DNA of 5,730 nt from Flavobacteriaceae bacterium UBA4439 (GTDB lineage Bacteria > Bacteroidota > Bacteroidia > Flavobacteriales > Flavobacteriaceae), in assembly GCA_002390455.1 (NCBI GenBank), contig DGPN01000048.1:1-5730 (forward strand), given 5' to 3'. Shown piece by piece: positions 1-5,730 of this stretch. The notes beneath the pieces were generated by a model. The model was not told where the DNA came from, searched no databases, and worked only from the letters and a program-made list of their open reading frames with translations. Every line of letters starts with the position of its first letter. The stretch's first letter is position 1. A program made the position numbers and the translations under genes.

Positions 1-1791
1 CTTATCGATGCGTTGACTGACATAGTCTATGATGGTTTGATTTCTTTTTTGGGAGAGTTTTAGGTTGTAGTCTTTAGTACACCTGCAATCGGTATAGGAA
101 CTCAGGGCGACAATCATTTCGGGCTGCGCCTTCATGGCAGCAACCACTGCGTCAACGCGATCTTTGAAGTCCACCAACAAATTGGATTTGCCAAACTCAT
201 AAAAAATGGGCAAAAAGGTCTTTTGTATGTCTTGGGGTAATTCTTCCAAGGCCACTTCGGAACGCCGAAGCAGGACCTTTATGGTGGGAGATTTGCCGTA
301 TTTACTTTTTACGGCATAAGCAAAAGAGTCTTTGACTTCTATTGGGGCAGTGTTTTTGTAAAGAAATGAACCGTTGCTGTTGAGTTTCAGTGAGCCGTGA
401 TGGACATCTTCGACCAGTTCAGCTTCTTTGGGAAACAGGGCTGTTAGTGGATCATGACTCCTCATGTGGGCATTGTCATTTTTTAGTATTCCTTTTTGGG
501 ATACAATCAATGTGTCGATGGGATTGTAGGAATAATGGTCTTCTACACCCATCATTTCGGGAGTGAATTTAAAGGCATAAAGGTCATCCCCTCCTTTTCC
601 TGAATCGCGATTGGAAGTGAACAGACCGTATTCGAGCTGGGCATTGAACCAAAAGGAAAAATCATCCCCGTCACTTTCGAAGGGCGCAGGCAAGTCCAAT
701 ACATGCCAACGGACATCGACGGTATTGATGGTCAATTTGGGAGACAAATTTCCACCAGCGCTTTTTTGGCTGAAAAAAAGATAATCTGCTTGGAACACAA
801 AAGGAAAAACTTCATCCGCTTCGGTGTTGATGTCCGGGCCTAAATTGACGGGAGAACCATAACTTTCGTTTTCCAGTAGATCGACATAATACAAGTCCAT
901 ACCCCCAAAACCTCCAGGCCGATCGCTGGCAAAATACAATCTCTGATTTTGTGGACTTACAGCAGGGTGAATGGTGGCATATCCTTCAACATTGATAGGA
1001 AGCGGTTGCGCAATTTGTTTTTGAGAGGCGTTAAAAGTCCATTTGTAGAGATCGAGCTGTACGGTTTTTTGTTTAAGCCTGCTTTGGGCACTTCGGGTCA
1101 AATACAAAACCCGATTTTCGGCATCCCAACTCGAAGGACCATCCTGAAATACAGAATTTAGACCCAAAGGAAAAGCCTCGGGGGATTGGGCCTGAAGTGT
1201 TTTGGAATCCCATTTGGCTTGGTAAAGATTGTAAATAGGTGAATTTGAAAGGAATTTTTTACCTAAACCTTTGGTGTACTTAGAGGATTGTTTCTGACTA
1301 TAAACTAAGTAATTAGCATTATTTTTATCTATTATATGCGTTCCGAATTCTGAGTCTTCTGTGTTAAGCGATAAGGGTTGTAATTGATAGAAGGTGGAGC
1401 GGTTGCTTCTTGGACTTTGGGGAGATTCTTCGATGGGTAAACGAATGGCTTTTTGTCGGTATTCGTCTCTCAATTTATCGTTATTGGTAAGATAGGAAGC
1501 AAAATAGTAGTAGTCCTTTACCTCGGCCGAATCGGAGTCCACCAAAGGCCTGAGGATTTGGGCTGCCTTTTGTAGTTGTCCATTATGGGCATAGATTTTG
1601 GAAAAGTTTCTTCTCGAACGAAGGGGTATTGATGCTCCTAAATTTGAATAGTGGGATAGCGCTTTTTCATACTCTTGATTCATAAAGTAATAATCTGCCC
1701 ATTCCAGAGTCCGATTGTCTTCAACAGTAGTCTGTGCCAATATCCCTTGACAAAAAAACATTCCGAAAAGCAAGTATTTTATTTTCATCAT
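1..1791 (-). CDS. OmpA-family outer-membrane/periplasmic protein with TPR-like, PD40 propeller and cadherin-like domains (3' end cut by window)
   Basis: The frame stays open for 597 codons from ATG 1791-1789 to the window edge, so the C-terminus is missing, probably by only a few dozen residues. An in-frame ATG follows directly (MMKIKYLL), so the start could be 3 bases later. Residues 1-19 form a signal peptide ending ILA before Q20; Cys14 has no proper lipobox, so it looks like a type I signal rather than a lipoprotein. Residues 28-95 look TPR-like (WADYYFMNQEYEKALSHY). Residues ~214-409 carry PD40/WD40-like propeller blades, with YFASDRPGGFGGMDLYYV at 286-303 and FTSNRDSGKGGDDLYAF at 391-407. 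Residues ~423-510 resemble a cadherin-like/Big_9 domain (GILKND, HGSLKLNSNGSFLY, DSFAYAV). Residues ~525-597 are an OmpA domain (FYEFGKSNL, TDCRCTKDYNLKLSQKR) that keeps the peptidoglycan-contact Asp568 and Arg583. The general plan resembles T9SS PorE, but the carboxypeptidase-D-like domain usual there is not seen. Overlap with the upstream PorP/SprF gene suggests a shared operon. Inferred role: anchoring an outer-membrane adhesin/secretion assembly to peptidoglycan. Confidence 0.9.
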   Translation of the reverse strand, partial: MMKIKYLLFGMFFCQGILAQTTVEDNRTLEWADYYFMNQEYEKALSHYSNLGASIPLRSRRNFSKIYAHNGQLQKAAQILRPLVDSDSAEVKDYYYFASYLTNNDKLRDEYRQKAIRLPIEESPQSPRSNRSTFYQLQPLSLNTEDSEFGTHIIDKNNANYLVYSQKQSSKYTKGLGKKFLSNSPIYNLYQAKWDSKTLQAQSPEAFPLGLNSVFQDGPSSWDAENRVLYLTRSAQSRLKQKTVQLDLYKWTFNASQKQIAQPLPINVEGYATIHPAVSPQNQRLYFASDRPGGFGGMDLYYVDLLENESYGSPVNLGPDINTEADEVFPFVFQADYLFFSQKSAGGNLSPKLTINTVDVRWHVLDLPAPFESDGDDFSFWFNAQLEYGLFTSNRDSGKGGDDLYAFKFTPEMMGVEDHYSYNPIDTLIVSQKGILKNDNAHMRSHDPLTALFPKEAELVEDVHHGSLKLNSNGSFLYKNTAPIEVKDSFAYAVKSKYGKSPTIKVLLRRSEVALEELPQDIQKTFLPIFYEFGKSNLLVDFKDRVDAVVAAMKAQPEMIVALSSYTDCRCTKDYNLKLSQKRNQTIIDYVSQRIDK

Positions 1792-1793
1792 TA
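1786..1793 (-). other. Stop/start overlap coupling the PorP/SprF-like and OmpA-family genes
   Basis: The minus strand reads TAATGATG. The PorP/SprF-like stop TAA (1793-1791) shares its final A with the first ATG of the OmpA-family gene (1791-1789), and a second in-frame ATG follows (1788-1786). No Shine-Dalgarno sequence precedes it, so termination-reinitiation is a likely way of translating the downstream gene, which would link the amounts of the two proteins. Confidence 0.6.
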
Positions 1794-2729
1794 GAATATT
1801 CTTGGGGATCGAAGTACGGTTTTAAAGGCAGGTACCAGATCGAAGCGTAACATGATTTCATGGGTGGCGTGATGGGTACTGCTAAAATTCCCCAAATTAG
1901 AGGTGTTGTAGGCATAGCCAACCGATATATTTTTATTTAGGTTGACCCCTGCAATGATTCCAAAACCTCCTCCCCAATCGTTGCTGGGAATCCCTTTTTC
2001 GAGGGTAGCCCTGGTTTGGGGACCAATCCAAAAAAGCGTTTTATACAACAAGAGCACGCTCAAGTCGTATCCAAGAGCAGATCCCTCGGTATGCTTTAGC
2101 AATACACTGGGTTTGGCCTCAAAACTGTCGGAAATTTTTAATAGTCCCCCCAATATGCCGTAGTAATGCTTTTGTATGTTAAAACTTTCGTTTTCTATAA
2201 ACCAAGGTACAGAAAATCCTAGATACCATCGTGGACGATGATAATAGATCCCAAAGCCAATATTGGGTAAAAATTTCTCCTCTTCATCAAAAGTAAAAGC
2301 GAGGTCGTTGGGCGTTGTGGTTTGAATGATGTTTTCGTCAAAATTAAAATTGGTCAAGCCCGTTTTGATACCAATGGCCAAATAGGCATCATTGATGGGA
2401 AGGTGATAGGCCAAGTCAATGGCCACACGACTGCTGCTGATAGGGCCAATTTTATCATTAACTCCAGAAAGTCCAAAACCAAAATTCTTGGAGGTCATCT
2501 TATGATTAAAAGTAAAAGCTTGGGATTCTGGAGCTCCCGGAAAATTCATCCATTGGCTTCTGTGAAGGATGACAAATTGGGTGTAATCTTTGGATCCCGC
2601 ATAGGCGGGATTTAGACTTTGATGATTGAACATGTATTGAGAGAAGGTGACCTCTTGTTGTCCCATAAGGAGAAATGGAAAACAAATGATTGTCAAAAAA
2701 GTAATAAAACAATAAATAATTCGATTCAC
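1791..2729 (-). CDS. PorP/SprF family type IX secretion system outer-membrane protein
   Basis: This is a complete 312-residue protein, the usual size for the PorP/SprF family. Residues 1-23 are a hydrophobic signal peptide (MNRIIYCFITFL...LLMG) with likely cleavage before QQ. Family hallmarks are VTFSQYMFNHQSLNPAYAGS at 27-46, HRSQWMNFPGAP at 56-67, GFGLSGVNDKIGP at 84-96, PNIGFGIYYH at 155-164 and GYAYNTSNLGNFSSTHHATH then EIML near the C-terminus (271-293). Alternating hydrophobic strands throughout fit an outer-membrane beta-barrel. Known for the family: PorP and SprF work with the T9SS, and SprF-like proteins are needed for secretion or attachment of cognate adhesins with type B C-terminal domains. 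The start is GTG at 2729-2727; an in-frame TGA at 2759-2757 and no in-frame ATG before residue 23 leave no better choice. It lies head-to-head with the large adhesin gene, and its stop overlaps the start of the OmpA-family gene. Inferred role: dedicated outer-membrane partner for the divergent adhesin. The SprF versus PorP subfamily cannot be settled by eye. Confidence 0.93.
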   Translation of the reverse strand: MNRIIYCFITFLTIICFPFLLMGQQEVTFSQYMFNHQSLNPAYAGSKDYTQFVILHRSQWMNFPGAPESQAFTFNHKMTSKNFGFGLSGVNDKIGPISSSRVAIDLAYHLPINDAYLAIGIKTGLTNFNFDENIIQTTTPNDLAFTFDEEEKFLPNIGFGIYYHRPRWYLGFSVPWFIENESFNIQKHYYGILGGLLKISDSFEAKPSVLLKHTEGSALGYDLSVLLLYKTLFWIGPQTRATLEKGIPSNDWGGGFGIIAGVNLNKNISVGYAYNTSNLGNFSSTHHATHEIMLRFDLVPAFKTVLRSPRIF

Positions 2730-2731
2730 AT
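2726..2731 (-). other. GTG start of porP/sprF-like gene overlapping an ATG-TGA start-stop pair
   Basis: On the minus strand the bases read ATGTGA. The ATG (2731-2729) is followed at once by TGA (2728-2726) in its own frame, while the GTG (2729-2727) sharing its last base opens the 312-residue reading frame. Upstream in the GTG frame there is only a run of nine AT-rich codons back to TGA at 2759-2757. The signal peptide begins directly after GTG, which supports this start. The start-stop pair could compete for initiation and lower expression, or it could reflect a one-or-two-base change at an ancestral ATG start. Confidence 0.6.
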
Positions 2732-2804
2732 CAATAAATATATTAAATAAATAAAATCAAATTGAGACATATTGAAACAAATGATAGATTCAAAGCCTGT
2801 ATGT

Positions 2805-2822
2805 TTTTAATTGGAATTAAAA
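2805..2822. repeat. Inverted repeat with 8-bp arms in the divergent spacer
   Basis: TTTTAATT at 2805-2812 and AATTAAAA at 2815-2822 are perfect inverted copies around a GG centre. The repeat touches a near-match -7 box at 2800-2807, so a protein bound here could affect the adhesin promoter. The sequence is very AT-rich, so chance is a serious alternative. It lacks the GC-rich stem expected of a terminator. Confidence 0.3.
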
Positions 2823-2847
2823 TCAGTAATTTTATTGCTCAGCCCCG

Positions 2848-2859
2848 TGTTTTAAAACA
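2848..2859. promoter_or_regulatory. Perfect 12-bp palindrome upstream of the adhesin gene
   Basis: TGTTTTAAAACA reads the same on both strands and ends 13 bases before the adhesin ATG. It is a candidate operator or a weak mRNA structure in the adhesin leader. Symmetry stops at the flanking bases (G on both sides). Such AT-rich palindromes can arise by chance, and no regulator gene is visible in the window. Confidence 0.35.
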
Positions 2860-2872
2860 GTAAAATAATAAA

Positions 2873-5730
2873 ATGAGGGTTGTGTTTTTCAGGAATTTAC
2901 TTTCCATATTTGCACTTTTGGCCATACAAAGCCAATTTGCTCAGCTCAGTAAAGTACACTACATCCCTCCGATAGCTGCTCACGGGGCATCCAATTCTAA
3001 CGCTTTCCCTCGTGATCAATACATCTACATCTCAACCCCTTCCGAAAATAATGTTAACTACACCATTGCTCCTATGGGAGAAGTTTCTGAAAATTATATC
3101 TCGGGAGTAGTATCCAATTCCATTCCTGCAATCCATTCCATTGGGTCAGGAACCACCTCTTTTGCTATTGCCAATGCCGATTTTTATTCTGGAAGAACGG
3201 TTAATGACAAGGGTTATATTATTACGGCCGATGCTCCCATATTTGTTGCCATTCGTATGAGAGCTTCGTCCCGCTCTGGCGGAAGCTTTCCCCAAGCCGG
3301 TGCTCTAGTAAGCAAGGGTTTGTCTGCCTTAGGAACGTCCTTTCGGTCGGGAACTTTTACGAGTGAAAGCCCGGGGGGAGACAACGATAATGCAAATTAC
3401 TTAAATTTTATTTCGGTAATGGCTACCGAAGATGCCACTCAAGTGATCTTTGACAATTTGGACAAAACATTGGATTTGATGAGTATTACTTCGCCTCCAG
3501 GGACAGGAACTTTCTCTCTTACAGCCCAATTAGAAAGAGGGCAGATCTATTTGATCGCAGCCGAAGCCGATGACGCTCCTGCCAATAGAGATGGACTGAT
3601 CGGAGTTTCTATAGAATCCGATAGACCCATAGTTGTCAATACGGGATCAGCCAATGGAAGTTTTCACAACGGAGGAGGAAGAGATTATGGAATTGACCAA
3701 ATGGTAGGAGCAGACAAAATAGGTGATGAATACGTCTTTGTGAAAGGAAATGGAGAAAACGGTTGGGAAAATGTATTAATTGTTGCTGATGAGGACAATA
3801 CTGATGTTTTTTTGGATGACAATCCCATCCCTATCATCAATTTGGCCAAAGCTGGGGATTATTATCTGATCGAGGGTGATGCTTTTAGCAATGCAGGCTC
3901 TGAAAGAACACTCTATGTTAGTACCTCCAACAATGTATTTGCTTGGCAAGGAACGGGTACAGGTAGTGAGGCCAATCAAGGAATGTTTTTTGTACCTCCG
4001 CTCTCCTGTCAAAGTCAAGGTGAAGTGAACAATATTCCTCAAATAGACTACATAGGGTCTTCTTTATTTTCTGGTTTTGTTACGATTGTGACCAATCAAA
4101 CCGCCTCTGTCACTTTTTCAGATGCCAACAACACCAATAAATCTGCCGACGATAGTAGTTTTTCTGGAGGGGTACTGATCATTGGACCCGAGTCAGTTCA
4201 GGGGTCAGACTATAAGGCTTATATTCTTCAGAATCTTTCGGGAAACGTATCCATCAATTCTACCGATGAATTGTATTGTTCTTATTTCAATCAAAATGGC
4301 GCAGCGACCTCTGGAGGGTTTTACTCTGGTTTTATTTCGGCTCCAGAAACCATCCTTGAGTCGCCCGTTCTAAGTGGTGAGAAATGTTTGCCCAATGTAC
4401 AATTAAGAGCTCTAGGACTTGATGCTTACGACAGCTATAAGTGGCTCTATGACGATGGAAACGGTTATGTTGACCTTGGAGTCAGTATAAATCCCTACAT
4501 ACCCTTAAACCCTGGCGCATATAAAATTGAAGCGCAAATTACTTGTGATGGGGTTACAACTATTGCTTTTTCAGAACCCTCAGTAGTCAGCAACTGTCCT
4601 CCCGATTTTGATGGTGATGGCATCAATGACAATATCGATTTGGATTTGGACAATGACGGCATTCTCAACACCGTCGAATCCCAAGGGGATTATCAACTCG
4701 ATATTGCCAACCCCAATAATCCTTTAATTGTCAAAACAGCGACCAATACTATTGCAGGAGCATATACGGTCTCCATTGTGGCAGCCTCCGACAGTTCGAT
4801 TGTTCAAACCGCAATCGGAGAATTAACTTCTTCTCTTGACAGTGGTGGAAAGCAAAATACGATAGAATGGGATTTTAACGATCAAGTGAATTTTAAGTTG
4901 ATCCACAGTCAAAACGAAAATCACACCCCCCTCAACGGTGCTTTTTTTGTCATTTCAACGAGCAACCCTAATGAAAGCATTTCGTTATTGAATCCTAACA
5001 ATGACCTTTTGGTAGATACCAATTACGACAATGACTACGAATTAGGACTGACCCTATTTTCTTCTAACGAAATCCGATTTAGGTTCAATTCGTCAGTGAC
5101 CACTTCACCCACTTTTTCATTTTTGGGCGAAAACATGCAAAATTTGACTTTGACCCATATCAACAACGCTGCAACCACTACTTCAGTCCTAAAATGGAGT
5201 TTGATTCTGCATCAAAATGATTTGGATACCAACGGGAATGGCATCCCCGATGCCTATGATCTTGATAGTGATAGCGATGGTTGTTCGGATGTGATTGAAG
5301 CGGGATATACTGATAGTGACGCTGTGCCTGATGGAATTTTGGGAGCCTCCCCCGTAACGGTAAGTGCCACGGGTCTTGTCGCTGGTTATGATGGATATGT
5401 TGAACCCAGAGATGGCGATACCAATGGTGTTTACGATTTTCAAGAAGTTGGCATTGCTGCTTTGCCTTCCAATATCACCGCCCAACCCAGTGCTCAAACT
5501 ATTTGTCTGGGAGATACGGCTCATTTTGAAGTGCAGACCGATTTATCCAATCCCGTTTTTCAATGGCAAATATTCGATGGTAGCGATTGGGTTGACTTGA
5601 GTGATGATGGAATCTATAGCAATACCAGTTCATCAATCCTGAGCGTAACACCTGCCGACAATTCCTTGCAAAATAGTGACTACCGAGTTACTGTAGCGAT
5701 GGGAAGTTACCTTTGTGATCCTGTGATTCC
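2873..5730 (+). CDS. Large secreted mosaic adhesin with IgGFc-binding-like N-terminus (3' end cut by window)
   Basis: The frame is open for 952 codons from ATG 2873-2875 to the edge with no stop. Residues 1-23 are a signal peptide (MRVVFFRNLLSIFALLAIQSQ..., cleavage near FA before Q24). Residues ~25-490 resemble the IgGFc-binding-protein N-terminal family seen in many Bacteroidota surface proteins: KVHYIPPI at 27-34, GDEYVFVKGNGENGWENVLI at 284-303, ADEDNTDVFLDDNPI at 305-319, MFFVPPLSC at 371-379 and SGGFYSGF at 480-487. Residues ~498-572 form an Ig/PKD-like domain (Cys505, Cys558). Acidic thrombospondin-type-3-like calcium-binding runs lie at 577-600, 782-803 and 846-857. A beta-rich Asn/Thr/Ser-rich module fills 605-780. 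Residues ~863-952 begin another Ig-like domain (Cys877, FQWQ, WVDLSDDGIYS, YRVTV, Cys947). This architecture is common in T9SS cargo, and a gliding-motility-associated C-terminal domain is expected beyond the edge, but is not seen here. The leader is A-rich with no Shine-Dalgarno sequence, which is normal in this phylum. Inferred role: surface adhesion; the ligand is unknown. Confidence 0.9.
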   Translation, partial: MRVVFFRNLLSIFALLAIQSQFAQLSKVHYIPPIAAHGASNSNAFPRDQYIYISTPSENNVNYTIAPMGEVSENYISGVVSNSIPAIHSIGSGTTSFAIANADFYSGRTVNDKGYIITADAPIFVAIRMRASSRSGGSFPQAGALVSKGLSALGTSFRSGTFTSESPGGDNDNANYLNFISVMATEDATQVIFDNLDKTLDLMSITSPPGTGTFSLTAQLERGQIYLIAAEADDAPANRDGLIGVSIESDRPIVVNTGSANGSFHNGGGRDYGIDQMVGADKIGDEYVFVKGNGENGWENVLIVADEDNTDVFLDDNPIPIINLAKAGDYYLIEGDAFSNAGSERTLYVSTSNNVFAWQGTGTGSEANQGMFFVPPLSCQSQGEVNNIPQIDYIGSSLFSGFVTIVTNQTASVTFSDANNTNKSADDSSFSGGVLIIGPESVQGSDYKAYILQNLSGNVSINSTDELYCSYFNQNGAATSGGFYSGFISAPETILESPVLSGEKCLPNVQLRALGLDAYDSYKWLYDDGNGYVDLGVSINPYIPLNPGAYKIEAQITCDGVTTIAFSEPSVVSNCPPDFDGDGINDNIDLDLDNDGILNTVESQGDYQLDIANPNNPLIVKTATNTIAGAYTVSIVAASDSSIVQTAIGELTSSLDSGGKQNTIEWDFNDQVNFKLIHSQNENHTPLNGAFFVISTSNPNESISLLNPNNDLLVDTNYDNDYELGLTLFSSNEIRFRFNSSVTTSPTFSFLGENMQNLTLTHINNAATTTSVLKWSLILHQNDLDTNGNGIPDAYDLDSDSDGCSDVIEAGYTDSDAVPDGILGASPVTVSATGLVAGYDGYVEPRDGDTNGVYDFQEVGIAALPSNITAQPSAQTICLGDTAHFEVQTDLSNPVFQWQIFDGSDWVDLSDDGIYSNTSSSILSVTPADNSLQNSDYRVTVAMGSYLCDPVI

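Larger units (their letters stand above)
2730..2872. promoter_or_regulatory. Divergent intergenic region with promoters for both arms
   Basis: This 143-bp, strongly AT-rich spacer separates the two start codons, so promoters for the leftward operon and the rightward adhesin gene should lie here or just inside the genes. No perfect Bacteroidota -7 box (TAnnTTTG) was found on either strand. Seven-of-eight matches are TATGTTTT at 2800-2807 and TAATTTTA at 2827-2834 on the plus strand, and TCAATTTG at 2765-2758 on the minus strand. None has a TTG -33 element at the usual spacing of about 19 bases: the nearest are 25, 13, and 12 or 25 bases away respectively. Exact transcription starts therefore cannot be assigned. 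Neither gene has a Shine-Dalgarno sequence. Confidence 0.55.

Noticed and set aside
949..1161. 70-codon open frame on the plus strand
   Set aside because: It is antisense to the propeller region of the OmpA-family gene and shows no family features.
1735..1791. OmpA-family protein as a lipoprotein through Cys14
   Set aside because: The residues before Cys14 (GMFF) do not form a lipobox, whereas ILA before Gln20 is a good signal peptidase I site.
1..1791. Calling the OmpA-family gene porE
   Set aside because: The TPR-propeller-OmpA plan is similar, but the lipoprotein signal and carboxypeptidase-D-like domain are not seen and core T9SS genes are absent from the window. An accessory paralogue is more likely.
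2322..2615. 97-codon open frame on the plus strand
   Set aside because: It is antisense to the PorP/SprF-family gene, whose conserved motifs are all in the minus frame.
2805..2822. Inverted repeat as a transcription terminator
   Set aside because: The stem is entirely A/T, and the site lies between two divergent gene starts, where no terminator is expected.
3776..4042. 88-codon open frame on the minus strand
   Set aside because: It is antisense to the well-supported IgGFc-like region and has no recognisable motif or start signal.
4601..5452. DNA-level tandem repeats in the adhesin
   Set aside because: The Asp/Gly-rich segments are similar as protein but differ in codons and spacing, so no true nucleotide repeat array is present.
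5189..5524. 111-codon open frame on the minus strand
   Set aside because: It lies wholly inside the adhesin coding frame, opposite its Asp/Gly-rich calcium-binding repeats. The low-complexity isoleucine-rich translation is what those repeats give on the other strand.

Overview
The window looks like chromosomal DNA of a member of the Bacteroidota, most likely a (marine-type) flavobacterium. The evidence is the gene content: a PorP/SprF-family protein, a propeller-plus-OmpA protein, and a giant mosaic surface protein typical of type IX secretion system (T9SS) cargo. The AT-rich leader regions without Shine-Dalgarno sequences fit the same group. No RNA gene, mobile element, CRISPR array or clear terminator was seen.

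Layout: two genes run leftward and one runs rightward from a shared 143-bp AT-rich intergenic region (2730-2872). Leftward, 2729-1791 encodes a complete 312-residue PorP/SprF-family outer-membrane protein. Its stop codon overlaps the start of the second leftward gene (1791 to beyond base 1), an OmpA-family protein with a TPR-like N-terminus, a PD40-type beta-propeller, a cadherin-like/Big_9-like domain and a C-terminal OmpA peptidoglycan-binding domain cut by the window edge. Rightward, 2873 to beyond 5730 encodes at least 952 residues of a secreted mosaic protein: signal peptide, IgGFc-binding-protein-like N-terminal region, Ig/PKD-like domain, acidic thrombospondin-type-3-like calcium-binding segments split by a beta-rich module, then another Ig-like domain. 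Its end lies outside the window.

How they may work together (inference): large flavobacterial surface proteins with a type B T9SS C-terminal domain (SprB-like) commonly depend on a cognate PorP/SprF-family protein encoded nearby. An OmpA-type partner could tie the outer-membrane assembly to peptidoglycan. The window is therefore best read as a one-adhesin secretion and display cassette. The two arms are divergent rather than in the more usual tandem adhesin-then-sprF order, so joint control from the 143-bp spacer is possible. That spacer holds a perfect 12-bp palindrome and an 8-bp-arm inverted repeat. The most unusual points are the cadherin-like insert in the OmpA protein and the GTG start of the PorP/SprF gene, which overlaps an out-of-frame ATG that is followed at once by a stop codon.
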